Positions 54,732-63,868 of a DNA stretch of 64,000 nucleotides are shown here, piece after piece. The notes beneath the pieces are model-generated. The model made no database searches and was not told the DNA's origin. It saw only the letters and a program-made list of their open reading frames with translations. A program made the position numbers and the translations under genes. Position 1 is the first letter of the stretch. Each line of letters starts with the position of its first letter. This DNA comes from an uncultured Dehalococcoidia bacterium (GTDB lineage Bacteria > Chloroflexota > Dehalococcoidia > Lucifugimonadales > UBA3495): NCBI GenBank assembly GCA_951812535.1, contig CATOSK010000003.1:97001-161000 (forward strand). Direction: 5' to 3'.

Positions 54732-56000
54732 ATGGATAGTTCCGAAACCCCACCACGAAACACAAGGCCGCGCCGCTCGATCCCCGGTCTATCCGGCTAC
54801 GGGCGCCTGGTGGAACCCATGCGTTCGCCCACTATGCGGATGCTGTGGGCCTCCACCTTCATCAACCAGATGGGCCAGGGAATGCAGCAGGTCATTCTAG
54901 GGTGGCTGGTCTTCGACTTAACCGGGTCCAGCGGGATGGTGGGCGCCATCTTTGCCGCCCGCTCCGCGCCCAACCTGGTGGTGGGTCTGGCGGCGGGGCC
55001 CCTGACCGACCGTTTCGACCGCCGCCGGGTCATGCAGTTGTCCATCTGGGGAATGATGCTGGCCTGCCTGGCCCTGGCGGTCCTGTTGCTGGCCGATGGG
55101 CTGCAGGTCTGGCATCTCCTTGCCCTAACGTTCGGGCTGGGGGCGTTGCAGGCCTTTGCCATGACCGCGCGCCAGGTCTATGTGTTCGACCTGGCCGGAG
55201 CTTCAGGAGCGGTGGGCGGGATCGCGGCCATAAACCTGGCGCAGCGGCTGTCCCAGATCGTGGGGGCGCTGGCGGCCGGAAGCCTGATTGCGTGGCAGGG
55301 GGCCGAAGCCGGGTTCCTGTTCATGGCCGTCACCTACGGGGTGGGAGGGGCCAGCATCTTCCTGCTCAGGCAGCAAGGCGTGTCGGCTCCGGAAGAGCGG
55401 GAGACCATCGTGGAAAACATCCGGAACTACATCCGGGCGCTCCGCAGCAACCGGGTCATGGTGAGCCTGATGATTTCCACAGCGGCGGCGGAGGTGCTTG
55501 GGTTCTCCCACCAGGCCATCCTGCCGGTCCTCGCCAAGGATGTCCTGCACGTTGGGGCCTTCGGGTTGGGCGTGCTGACCTCCTTCCGGGCGGTCGGCGC
55601 CACGCTGGGGGTAATGGCGCTGGCCGTCGCCGGCCAGGTCCGGCGTCCGGGGGCGCTCCTGCTGGGGACGCTGGTGGTGTTCGGCCTGGGACAGGTGCTG
55701 CTGGGACAATCGGTCGCCTTCTGGATGGCGCTGGTCTGCGTGGTGCTGGTCAATTTCGCCGCCGCCATAACCGACGTCCTGCACCAGAGCCTGTTGCAAC
55801 TGAGCGTGTCCAACGAGCAAAGGGGGCGGGCGATGGGCTCGTGGATAGTCGGAATCGGTTCGGCCCCAGTCGGACAATTGGAACTGGGCTACCTGGCAGA
55901 GCTGACCAGCAGCCGGATCGCCCTCCTGGTGAACGGCATCGGCCTGGCGGCGTTGTCGCTGGTCATGGCGGTGTTCCTGCCCCGCCTCCGCCGTCTGTAA
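54732..56000 (+). CDS. MFS transporter (MFS_3/EntS-like exporter)
   Basis: 422 aa with about 12 hydrophobic segments after a charged N-terminal ~35 residues. The loop 2-3 motif is AGPLTDRFDRRRVMQLS, and GLGALQAFAMTARQVYVFDLAG matches the MFS_3 group, which contains enterobactin exporters and related putative exporters. The late segment LLQLSVSNEQRGRAMGSW is also typical. Export substrate is unknown. No Shine-Dalgarno precedes the ATG, so the start carries some doubt. Confidence 0.9.
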   Translation: MDSSETPPRNTRPRRSIPGLSGYGRLVEPMRSPTMRMLWASTFINQMGQGMQQVILGWLVFDLTGSSGMVGAIFAARSAPNLVVGLAAGPLTDRFDRRRVMQLSIWGMMLACLALAVLLLADGLQVWHLLALTFGLGALQAFAMTARQVYVFDLAGASGAVGGIAAINLAQRLSQIVGALAAGSLIAWQGAEAGFLFMAVTYGVGGASIFLLRQQGVSAPEERETIVENIRNYIRALRSNRVMVSLMISTAAAEVLGFSHQAILPVLAKDVLHVGAFGLGVLTSFRAVGATLGVMALAVAGQVRRPGALLLGTLVVFGLGQVLLGQSVAFWMALVCVVLVNFAAAITDVLHQSLLQLSVSNEQRGRAMGSWIVGIGSAPVGQLELGYLAELTSSRIALLVNGIGLAALSLVMAVFLPRLRRL

Positions 56001-56002
56001 AG

Positions 56003-56028
56003 AAAAGGACCGCAAACGCGGCCCCTTG
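56003..56028. terminator. Weak bidirectional hairpin
   Basis: CCGC/GCGG with flanking partly paired bases forms a short stem between convergent genes. On the minus strand it is followed by a T-rich tail (CCTTTTCTTT), so it probably ends transcription of the membrane-protein gene at 56055. Confidence 0.45.
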
Positions 56029-56054
56029 ATCCACGGGAATATGGTCTGCCCGAA

Positions 56055-56495
56055 CTAGCGGCCCAAATTCCGCAGGTAATGGTACATCCCGACTGATGCT
56101 GCGACTACGATGCCGCCGATCGGAGCGCCCCAGTGGAGCCAACTGTCGACGGTGTAGCCACGCCCCAAGTAGGTGGGAGTGACTTCATACCCCCAAATCA
56201 ATCCCAGATACGCTCCAACCACTCCTCCGGCCAAGCTCGCTGCCAATATCGCTGCAACCCGATACCAACGAAACCCGAAGATCATCCAGCCGCAATAAGT
56301 TCCCAGCCCAGCCCCCAGACCAATTCCCACGATGTAGATGTTGCGATGGACTTCGGGGGGCCAGGGGAACTGGATCATGGCGTTGAACACTGTGGCGGCC
56401 CATCCGCCGCAGATGCCCAGCATAACACCTACGCAGAATCCGGCTATGGTCCTGCCCAGGGGGATTACCCAGGGCCACAGTCCACCCTCAACCAT
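56055..56495 (-). CDS. Hypothetical four-helix membrane protein
   Basis: 146 aa with four predicted membrane segments (~10-32, ~52-72, ~80-102, ~122-138), glycine-rich throughout (GLGAGLGTYCGW, LAGGVVGAYLGLIWGYE). No conserved family is recognised. GGAG lies about 12 nt before the ATG. It is convergent with the MFS gene; whether the two are functionally related is unknown. Confidence 0.65.
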   Translation of the reverse strand: MVEGGLWPWVIPLGRTIAGFCVGVMLGICGGWAATVFNAMIQFPWPPEVHRNIYIVGIGLGAGLGTYCGWMIFGFRWYRVAAILAASLAGGVVGAYLGLIWGYEVTPTYLGRGYTVDSWLHWGAPIGGIVVAASVGMYHYLRNLGR

Positions 56496-57285
56496 GGCTG
56501 TATCGCATCTCCTGCTTGTGAATAGGGAACCGACAGTAACGAAGCCTGGGATTGGCCGGGATTACTCCCCGAAATGTTACCGTTTGCCTAGTATCATTAT
56601 ACGCCGGTTGGCGGGGAAGAGAATAGATTTGGGGCAAGAGGGCAATCGCATTTCGGCGGGGGCTTCATCGCGGCCCGGTCCCGGGCAGGTCCAGGGGACG
56701 GGACGCAAGGGCCGAGCGGGGCAACTCCGAATTTTCTTATTTGTGAGACATCCGGGGCATTTGAGCACGAATCGGGCAGGAGCCACGTCCCATCCTGCCT
56801 TTTTGCGGGTCCATTTGGGACAGGAGTTGGGCCACGATTGGGACACTTTGTGACAAACTGGGACATTTTGAGACATTTTGGGACACCGGCCCGGACTTTT
56901 CCCACGGACGGGCCGCCTCGATGCAGGGAACACTGAGGCAATCCCGTTCTGCCCTGTTTTGCCACATTCTGCCCCATTTCCTTCGGCGTTGGCCGACGGG
57001 CAGGGAGGAAGTTGATCCCGCATGGATCCATGGTAGGGGGCGGGCGGCGGGGTTGGCAAGCGGCGGGTGTCAGTGAGGAAGGACGATTGCAAAGTTGCAC
57101 TTGGGGGCCGGTAGTTGCCGGGATGGCTAACTTCCGGTTGCAAATCGGGGGAGCCAATGCCACAATAGCCCCCGCTGCATCATTCTCCGATGTATCGGGC
57201 CGTGGATAGGCGGCATCCGCCTTCCTGCGGCGAAGTCATCGCAACATCCTCTTTCCAACTTACGATATTCGAGAAATCAACCGCC
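56496..57285. other. Long intergenic region with a 10-bp-phased repeat
   Basis: No supported gene in 790 bp. Positions 56817-56886 hold the densest phased-decamer array of the window, with GACA at 56842, 56852, 56862, 56872 and 56882 (described separately). Elsewhere the stretch is GC-rich and featureless. The promoter for the CoA-transferase at 57286 should lie near its end. Confidence 0.5.
56817..56886 (-). repeat. Phased decamer array
   Basis: Read on the minus strand, five consecutive decamers follow the pattern TGTCnCAnnn, spaced exactly 10 bp apart, with one further copy at a shifted position near 56817. GACA on the plus strand recurs at 56842, 56852, 56862, 56872 and 56882. Similar but shorter arrays lie at 7081-7110 and 14967-15153. 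Confidence 0.85.
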
Positions 57286-58488
57286 ATGCCAGGTCTCCTT
57301 GAAGGGGTGCGGGTCGTTGACCTGACCCAGAATTTCTCTGGCCCCTACTGCACCAAGCTGTTCGCGACGCTGGGCGCGGAGGTGGTCAAGGTGGAGCGCC
57401 CGGTCACCGGCGATCCCATGCGGAGCTTTGGCCCCTTCGCCACCGGGACGCCCGACATCGAGGCCGGGGCCTGGTTCCTCTATCTCAACACCTCCAAGCA
57501 GAGCCTCACCCTCGACCTCAAATCGTCCGTTGGACGGCAAATCGTCCTGGATATGGTCAGGGATTCCCAAGTCCTGGTGGAGAACTTCGCCCCGGGGACG
57601 ATGGAGCGGCTGGGCCTGGGTTACGAGAGGCTGCGGGAAGTCAATCCTGCACTGGTAATGACATCCATCTCCAACTACGGGCAGACCGGCCCGTACCGGG
57701 ACTGGAAGGCCACCGAGCTGACGCTGTACGCCGCCGGCGGCCTGATGAACATCACGGGAGAGCCGGAGCAGGAACCTCTCAAGGAAGGCGCCCCGCTGGC
57801 CCAACTAGGCGCGGGACAGAACGCCTTCGTCGCATCGGTGACCGGCCTGATGCACGCAGAAGAGACGGGCGCCGGCCAGCACATCGACCTATCCATCGCC
57901 GAATACGCCACCAATGTACTCGAAAATGCTCTCATGCAATACAGCTACTCCGGCGTGGAATACTCCCGGGTGGGCAACCGGGGATACGGCCGCGCCGCCT
58001 GGGGAATCTACCCCTGCCAGGACGGGTTCGTCGGTATCATCGCCGGACCAGACCAGAACTGGCCGGAAGTTTCCAGGATCATGGAGGAAGAAGCCCTGGC
58101 CGATCCCCGCTACGCTTCCCGCCAGGGACGCCTGCTGTACGCGGACGAGGTGGATGCGCTGATGCTCCCCTGGCTGCTGGACAACGACAAGGTGGACATC
58201 TTCAAGGCCGGACAGGAACACGGCCTGGGGTTCTCCTTCGTTTCGACGATGCAGGACTTGCTGGACATGGAGCAACTGCAGGCCCGGGACTATTTCGAAG
58301 AACTGGACCACCCGGTGGCCGGAACTTTGCGTTACCCAGGAGCCCCCATCAGTCCCCAATCCCCGGAGCCGGCCTGGGTTTACCGGCGAGCTCCCCTACT
58401 GGGCGAGGACAACCAGGCTATCATCGTGGACCGGCTGGGGCACCCCCAGGAAGAATTCAACTCGATGCAGTCCAAAGGAGTGGTCTAG
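57286..58488 (+). CDS. Class III (CaiB/BaiF) CoA-transferase, copy 5
   Basis: 400 aa. It opens LEGVRVVDLTQNFSGPYCTKLFATLGAEVVKVE, with NTSKQSLTLDLKSSVGRQI and SISNYGQTGPYRDWKATELTLYAAGGL around the expected catalytic acid. The ATG at 57286 fits the family start; the upstream in-frame extension is not supported. The next gene starts on the base after the stop codon, so the two are translationally coupled and may form one enzyme. Confidence 0.92.
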   Translation: MPGLLEGVRVVDLTQNFSGPYCTKLFATLGAEVVKVERPVTGDPMRSFGPFATGTPDIEAGAWFLYLNTSKQSLTLDLKSSVGRQIVLDMVRDSQVLVENFAPGTMERLGLGYERLREVNPALVMTSISNYGQTGPYRDWKATELTLYAAGGLMNITGEPEQEPLKEGAPLAQLGAGQNAFVASVTGLMHAEETGAGQHIDLSIAEYATNVLENALMQYSYSGVEYSRVGNRGYGRAAWGIYPCQDGFVGIIAGPDQNWPEVSRIMEEEALADPRYASRQGRLLYADEVDALMLPWLLDNDKVDIFKAGQEHGLGFSFVSTMQDLLDMEQLQARDYFEELDHPVAGTLRYPGAPISPQSPEPAWVYRRAPLLGEDNQAIIVDRLGHPQEEFNSMQSKGVV

Positions 58489-59763
58489 GTGGCCGACGTC
58501 CAGCCGCTTCGCAATTACCGCATCCTCGACCTGTCCCGCATCTGGGCCGGTCCCTACTGCACCAAGCTGCTGGCGGACATGGGGGCCGAGGTCGTCAAGA
58601 TGGAGTCGATGCGCGTTTACGACTCCCACCGGGGCCCGGTTAGTCCCGCTCCGGGGATAGCGTCCTACCCGGATTCCGAAGCTGGCGGAGAGCCCTGGAA
58701 CCGCAACGGGTGGTTCAACTGCCTGCACATGAGCAAGTACGGGATCACCCTGGAATTGACCACCAAGGAAGGGCGCCGGGTTTTCGAGGACCTGGTTTCC
58801 ATCAGCGACGTTGTGATGGAGAACTTCCGGCAGGGCAGCCTGGAACGGTTGGGATACACCTACCAGACTTTGCGGGAGATCCGGCCGGACATCATCTACG
58901 CATCGATGCCGGCTTTCGGCAACAGCGGCCCCTGGAAGGGCTACGTTGCCTACGGCATCGGGCAGGAGCAGCTTTCCGGCATGGCCCACATGACGGGCTA
59001 TCGGGATGACGGGCCGATGAAGTCGGGAATCAACCACGGCGACCCCATAACCGGGTCCCACGCGGCAGGGGTCATCCTGGCCGCCCTGCGCTACCGGAGG
59101 CGCACCGGCCGGGGGATGTTCGTGGACGTTTCCCAGCAGGAATCGGCGGTGTCCCTCATCGGCGGGGACGTCCTGGCCTACCAGATGACCGGCACAGAGC
59201 CGGAGCGGCGGGGCAACCGGTCCCCTTATTTCGCTCCCCACAACGCATACCCCTGCGCGGGAGAAGACCGGTGGGTGACCATCGCGGCTGCCAGCGAGGA
59301 AGAATGGCGGCGGCTGGCGGCCGTCATGGAGAGAGAAGACCTGGCCGCCGACGAACGTTTCGCGTCGAATGATGCCCGGTTGAAGCACGAGGACGACCTG
59401 GACCGCACCATCGCGGAGTGGACGTCCCAGCGGGACGCTTACGAGATTACCCACCTGCTCCAGGCCGCCGGTGTCCCGGCCGGTCCAGTGCTGCGCGGCC
59501 CCGACCTTTTTGAAGACCCCCACTACCGAGAGCGGCGCACCTTCAACGAGGTAGACCATCCCCAGGTCGGCCCCAAATGGTACCAGGGATTCGCCTGGCG
59601 GATGTCCGAGACGCCGGGCCAGGTCCACTGGCCGTCTCCCACTCTGGGCCAGCACAACCGGCAGGTCTACGGTGAACTGCTGGGGCTCACTCCCGCCGAA
59701 ATCGACCGGCTGGAACAGGACGGAGTAATTGGGACGAAGCCGACGGGATCGCGGATTATCTAG
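58489..59763 (+). CDS. Class III (CaiB/BaiF) CoA-transferase, copy 6
   Basis: 424 aa, GTG start directly abutting the stop of copy 5 (TAG GTG). It opens LRNYRILDLSRIWAGPYCTKLLADMGAEVVKME. The central segment NHGDPITGSHAAGVILAALRYRRRTGRG is family-typical. It has the longer insert after residue ~40 (PVSPAPGIASYPDSEAGG) seen also in copy 2, suggesting the same subgroup. A small toxin-antitoxin-like pair follows. Confidence 0.92.
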   Translation: MADVQPLRNYRILDLSRIWAGPYCTKLLADMGAEVVKMESMRVYDSHRGPVSPAPGIASYPDSEAGGEPWNRNGWFNCLHMSKYGITLELTTKEGRRVFEDLVSISDVVMENFRQGSLERLGYTYQTLREIRPDIIYASMPAFGNSGPWKGYVAYGIGQEQLSGMAHMTGYRDDGPMKSGINHGDPITGSHAAGVILAALRYRRRTGRGMFVDVSQQESAVSLIGGDVLAYQMTGTEPERRGNRSPYFAPHNAYPCAGEDRWVTIAAASEEEWRRLAAVMEREDLAADERFASNDARLKHEDDLDRTIAEWTSQRDAYEITHLLQAAGVPAGPVLRGPDLFEDPHYRERRTFNEVDHPQVGPKWYQGFAWRMSETPGQVHWPSPTLGQHNRQVYGELLGLTPAEIDRLEQDGVIGTKPTGSRII

Positions 59764-59793
59764 GCGGCCTGCTGCCGGGCAATCGGCATCGAA

Positions 59794-60030
59794 GTGAACC
59801 ACCATGCCTTCGAGACAACCCCATATTACGGGCGGGCAAGGACCAACCACCCGGAGGTGAAGGAAGAGTGGGTTCAGTTAGTAATACGCAACCCGGCTCA
59901 CACCGAAACGCAAGACGATGGGCGATTGAGACTGTGGGGGCATGTTGAGGAAGCCGGGACCTGGCTCCGTGTTATCCTTGAGGACAGACGGGTCCACAAT
60001 GCTTTTCTGGACCGGAATGCGCTGAGGTGA
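59794..60030 (+). CDS. Small DUF2283-partner protein (putative toxin-like)
   Basis: 78 aa with GTG start. The pattern HPEVKEEWVQLVIRNP, then DDGRLRLWGHVEEAGTWLRVI and VHNAFLDR, matches a small protein family repeatedly encoded directly before DUF2283 genes in cyanobacteria and Chloroflexi and suspected to be a toxin-antitoxin partner. No experimental function is known to me. The next gene starts 11 bp downstream. Confidence 0.7.
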   Translation: MNHHAFETTPYYGRARTNHPEVKEEWVQLVIRNPAHTETQDDGRLRLWGHVEEAGTWLRVILEDRRVHNAFLDRNALR

Positions 60031-60041
60031 TGGGGTAGACC

Positions 60042-60257
60042 ATGAAAACCCAGCTGGACATTTTCTACTGCAAGGAGACAGATACGCTGGACATCGGCAG
60101 CGGACGCCCGGCTGGGTACGGCGAAGATATTTCGGAGGACCTCATCGTCAACTCGAATGCCCAAGGGGAAGTGGTGGGTTTCACGCTGGAACACGCCGCC
60201 GAGTTACTCCTCCCCTTGCTGAAGCGCTACGAGTCTCATTCCAGGCAGCCTCAATAG
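60042..60257 (+). CDS. DUF2283 family protein (putative antitoxin-like)
   Basis: 71 aa. The pattern LDIFYCKETDTLDIGSG, EDISEDLIVNSNAQGEVVGFTLEHA is the DUF2283 signature. Such proteins are small, acidic and usually encoded right after the partner at 59794, in the order expected for a toxin-antitoxin-like pair. The role is inferred only from this arrangement. Confidence 0.78.
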   Translation: MKTQLDIFYCKETDTLDIGSGRPAGYGEDISEDLIVNSNAQGEVVGFTLEHAAELLLPLLKRYESHSRQPQ

Positions 60258-60348
60258 CCAATCGTTAGCCAATCGTTTCCAAACCCCGCGGACCCGGGCC
60301 AAACTGCACCAAGACCACCAATCAACAACCGACCACGGAGGTATTACC

Positions 60349-61113
60349 TTGCCCGAACCCGAAGCTTTGTACGAGATAAAGGACGGAATCGCCTACATCA
60401 CCCTGAACCGGCCGGAGAAGCTGAACGCCATCGACCCGCCGATGCGCCAGATTCTCTGGGACTCCTTCCAGGACGTGAAGAACAACCCGGAAGTGCGGTG
60501 CGCCATTGTCACCGGCAACGGCCGGGCCTTCTCCACGGGCCACGACCTCGTAGCCATGGCCAACGCCCGCGCCAACGAGGGGCCGAGCACCGGCGATCTT
60601 TATGTCGTGCAGGCCAACATCTGGAAGCCGATCATTTCCGCCATCAACGGCATCTGCCTGGCCCAGGGATGCGGGCTGGCGCTGGGGAGCGACATCCGTG
60701 TCGCGTCCACACAGGCCCAGTTCGGCTGGCCCCAGGTCAAGCGGGGCATTTCATCGGTGAGCGGGCCGGCCCTGCTGGCCCAGGTGCTGCCCCGCAACAT
60801 CGCCTTCGAAATTCTTTTCACCGGGGACTTCATTGATGCCGACCGCGCCCATGAATTGATGCTGGTCAACCACATCACGGACCCGGAAAACGTGGTTCCC
60901 ATGGCCGAGGAGATAGCCAGGAAAATCGTGGCCAACGCTCCGCTGTCCCTGGCGGCAATCAAGGAAACGTCGATCCTCGGGGCGGCTATGGACCTGGAGC
61001 GGAGGGTTGTCTTCGCCCAGATGAAGCGGGACATCGTGCTGCACACCGAGGACGCCGAGGAAGGCGTCCGGGCGTTTGCAGAAAAACGCGCCCCGGTCTG
61101 GAAGGGCCGTTAA
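60349..61113 (+). CDS. Enoyl-CoA hydratase/isomerase family protein
   Basis: 254 aa crotonase-fold protein. ITLNRPEKLNAIDPPM opens the fold, GRAFSTGHDLVAMA is oxyanion-hole region one, and GICLAQGCGLALGSDIRVAS region two. The position of the second hydratase glutamate reads GWPQVKRGISS, without an obvious Glu, so hydration by the classic two-glutamate mechanism is doubtful and isomerase or lyase activity is possible. The start is TTG at 60349, supported by GGAGGT 8 nt upstream. Confidence 0.88.
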   Translation: MPEPEALYEIKDGIAYITLNRPEKLNAIDPPMRQILWDSFQDVKNNPEVRCAIVTGNGRAFSTGHDLVAMANARANEGPSTGDLYVVQANIWKPIISAINGICLAQGCGLALGSDIRVASTQAQFGWPQVKRGISSVSGPALLAQVLPRNIAFEILFTGDFIDADRAHELMLVNHITDPENVVPMAEEIARKIVANAPLSLAAIKETSILGAAMDLERRVVFAQMKRDIVLHTEDAEEGVRAFAEKRAPVWKGR

Positions 61114-61230
61114 GGGCCGTTAAGCTCCGTCATCATCCCGGGAAGAAAAGGGGCACGGTTTCGTCGTGCCCCTTTTGCTTGTCCCCGCTTTTTATCCGGC
61201 GTGGGGATGACTCGCAACCGGCGGCTTCGG

Positions 61231-62353
61231 CTACAACCCGAGGGCTTCGGCCAGCCGGCGGCGATGGAATTTCGGGTCGCCGAGGTAGTGGTAGAGGGTC
61301 CGGGAGGGCCGCAGTGTGGAGAGTAAGTCCGTATTCCGTCATGCTGCCGACTCCGGCGTGTACCTCGTGGGCGAAATTGCAGGCCTGGTAGTAACCCTCG
61401 CTGCCGACCGCCTTGGCCAGGTGAATGCTGTCCGCACAGTCCCGCCCGGTATCCAGCTTCCACAAAGCCTCGTAGGCGGTCCAGCGTGCCGCGTCCAACT
61501 GGTTGACGAGGTTGATGACGTGGTCCTGGACACGCTGGAAGCGGCCGATGGGCGTGCCGAACTGGATGCGGGTGCGGCTGTACTCCACCGATAGCTCGTA
61601 AACCGCCTGGCAGCCGCCAACCTGGAACGCCGACAGCACCGGAATCGCCCTGGCCATCGCTCGTTCCAGGCTATCCCAGCCGCCGGCCCATGAACCGCCC
61701 AGGACGGACTCCGGGCCGATTTCCACATTGTCGAACAGGATTTCGGATGTATTCCAGTTGAACCCGGGCAACTGCCGGGAATGGACTCCCGCGGAATCGG
61801 CCGGCACCAGCACGAGGCCCACCTCGTTGTCCGCTTCCGATCTGACCGCCGCAAGATAATGAGAGGCGTCGCCGCCGTCAAAGACGTAGGCCTTGGTTCC
61901 TTCCAGGATGCAGTTGTCGCCGGACTGCCGCGCCGTCATCCTGACGTCCCCAGCGTACCAGCCATAGTCGGCCTCGGTGATCGCCGGAACCAGGCGGACT
62001 TCTCCAGATGCGATCCTGGGAAGCCAGTCCCGCTTCTGTTGCTCCGTCCCGCCTTCCCTGATTGCGAGGGCTGCCAGCACGCCGGAGCTCAGGTGAGGAC
62101 CGGGAACCGGGCCGCGCCCCAGTTCCTCGAAAAGGACACCAGCATCAGTGAACGAACCATCCTCTCCCCCGTACTCCTGGGGGATCAGGATACCCAGCCA
62201 CCCGGTGCCGGCCAGGCGTTGCCAGATCTCCAGCGGGGTGGTTTCATCCGGGGATGCGATTTGAAGCAGGGTTTCCTTGGGGCATTCCTGCTGGACGAAA
62301 CGGCGGGCGGCCGCTTTCAGCATTTCCTGTTCAGGAGTCAGTGCAAGATCCAT
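61231..62353 (-). pseudogene. Acyl-CoA dehydrogenase with a C-terminal frameshift
   Basis: Up to about residue 347 this is an intact acyl-CoA dehydrogenase (WLGILIPQEYGGEDGSF, SRTRIQFGTPIGRFQRVQDH, HEVHAGVGSMTEYGLTLH). The usual C-terminal motif, RTLYHYLGDPKFHRRRLAEALGL, occurs in the -1 frame and ends at a TAG at 61231. The original frame instead continues with a non-family tail to 61133. A single extra base near 61312 explains both. It may be an inactivating mutation, a sequencing error, or a rare functional variant. It pairs with the intact homologue at 62399. Confidence 0.85.
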
Positions 62354-62398
62354 GTCACTCCAGTGGCAACGGCATTTTGACGGACCCGGCCGGGTTGG

Positions 62399-63631
62399 TC
62401 AGGACAGCGCACCGGCCCGTTCCCTGACTTCGCGCCCGATCCCGATGCGGCGGGCCATGATTACCTTCTGGATATCGGTGGTGCCGCCGGGGTGGATGGC
62501 GACGATGCCCGCCCGGGCGTGGGCTTCCATGTGCCCTTCCACGGCGCCCAACTCATCATCGAAGGTCAGGCCGGACGGCCCAAGGATGTCCAGCATCGCA
62601 CCCGCCATCCGCAGACCCGCGGTCTTCCGCAGGTAGGAGGCCTGGGGGCCTTCGTAGGTTATGTCGGCCCCGCTGTGCCGCATCCAGTAGTTGCGGAGGT
62701 TCAGCAGCCGGACAATCTCCGCCTCGATGTAGACGTCGATAAGACGGTCCCGCACGTCCGGGTCCTTGGTCATCGGCTCACCCCGGCGGGTGCTGGTGCG
62801 GCAGTGTTCGAACAGCCGGTCCACCAGCCAGTTCCTTGCGATCCGCCCTCCGGTGCCGTGCTCCAGCTCCAGGTGGGTCGTGGCGACTTTCCAGCCCTGG
62901 TTTTCTCCCCCAATGAGGTTGAAGGCCGGGACGCGCACGTTGTCGAAGAACACCGTGTTCTTGATCCCGGAGCCCGCCCCGGACTCTCCCCCCGAGATGA
63001 GCAGGTCCATGGGCTGCACGGTGATGCCGGGCAGGTCGGCGGGGATCATGAACCAGCCGAGGTTTTCGTGGCGCCCGGCCTCCGGGTCCGTCACGGTGAT
63101 GGTCCACATGTAATCGCATCCCAGGCCGCTGCCCACGAATATCTTCTGGCCGTTGATCACGTACTCGTCACCGTCCAGGATGGCCTGGGTCTTGACGTTG
63201 GCCAAGTCGGACCCGGCCTCGGGTTCGGAGAGCAGCTGCCAGGTCCGCACCGCGCCGGTGAAGATCTGGGGGAGGAAAAATTCCTTCTGCTCCTGGGTGC
63301 CCCAAACCATGATCGACGCGCCGCCCAGCCGGCCGCCGGAATCGTAGTACGGGGGGATGGTCAACCCGTAAGCGTCGATCTCTTCCTCGATGACCACCGA
63401 GTGGTCCACGTCCAGCCCACCCCCGCCGAACTCCGCCGGAGCGGTGGGCCAGAGCCAGCCCCTGGCCCCCAGCTTGCGGCCCAGGTCACGCCGCATTTGA
63501 TACTGCTCCCAGGTCAGGTCGGCCGGGTCGGCGGGGTGAACAATGTCCTGGGGAACGTTCCGCTCCAGCCACTCCCTGACTTCCCGCCGGAACTGTTCCT
63601 GCTCGGGGGTGTAGCGTGGTTCAAAGTCCAT
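62399..63631 (-). CDS. Acyl-CoA dehydrogenase
   Basis: 410 aa, full length. N-terminal helical domain (TPEQEQFRREVREWLERNVP), middle domain with WQLLSEPEAGSDLANVKTQA, and C-terminal domain with HLELEHGTGGRIARNWLV and GPSGLTFDDELG. GGTTDIQKVIMARRIGIG is the usual end. GGAGGAATC precedes the ATG. With the frameshifted gene 45 bp downstream it resembles the paired FadE-type heteromeric (alpha2-beta2) dehydrogenases used on bulky CoA esters such as steroid side chains. Confidence 0.93.
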   Translation of the reverse strand: MDFEPRYTPEQEQFRREVREWLERNVPQDIVHPADPADLTWEQYQMRRDLGRKLGARGWLWPTAPAEFGGGGLDVDHSVVIEEEIDAYGLTIPPYYDSGGRLGGASIMVWGTQEQKEFFLPQIFTGAVRTWQLLSEPEAGSDLANVKTQAILDGDEYVINGQKIFVGSGLGCDYMWTITVTDPEAGRHENLGWFMIPADLPGITVQPMDLLISGGESGAGSGIKNTVFFDNVRVPAFNLIGGENQGWKVATTHLELEHGTGGRIARNWLVDRLFEHCRTSTRRGEPMTKDPDVRDRLIDVYIEAEIVRLLNLRNYWMRHSGADITYEGPQASYLRKTAGLRMAGAMLDILGPSGLTFDDELGAVEGHMEAHARAGIVAIHPGGTTDIQKVIMARRIGIGREVRERAGALS

Positions 63632-63643
63632 GATTCCTCCGGG

Positions 63644-63868
63644 TTAGCCGGTGTTTGGGAGATGGCACTCGTAGACCAATACGAGTGAAGGATTCGGCAC
63701 TAGACCGAACTCGGTTGGGTCTTCGTCTTCCAAGTACAGCTCCACGGCTTCGTGCAAATTGGCGGGGATTCTCTCGAAAGTGAACCCGTCCGTGACCGCA
63801 GCGATCTCCCGACATGAGGCCACGTACCAGCTTTCGCTTTTGGTGATGTCAACGGTGATAGCTGTCAT
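63644..63868 (-). CDS. HicB-like small protein
   Basis: About 74 aa. ITVDITKSESWYVASCREIAAVTDGFT, then ANLHEAVELYLEDEDP, matches the HicB/DUF1902-like domain, found in type II antitoxins. No HicA gene is visible nearby, and upstream lies only ~110 bp to the window edge, so the partner could lie outside. The start is ATG at 63868 with GAGGG close by; an ATG 18 nt upstream is also possible. It lies 12 bp upstream of the acyl-CoA dehydrogenase gene on the same strand. Confidence 0.65.
   Translation of the reverse strand: MTAITVDITKSESWYVASCREIAAVTDGFTFERIPANLHEAVELYLEDEDPTEFGLVPNPSLVLVYECHLPNTG

Noticed and set aside
56577-57163. Two ~188-codon minus-strand frames in the 56.5-57.2 kb gap
   Set aside because: Both are Pro/Arg/Cys-rich, run through the phased decamer array, and overlap each other in different frames; neither has a ribosome-binding site or family motif.
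61133-61230. Native C-terminus of the acyl-CoA dehydrogenase
   Set aside because: The tail after residue ~347 has no family similarity, whereas the expected motif is found intact in the -1 frame.
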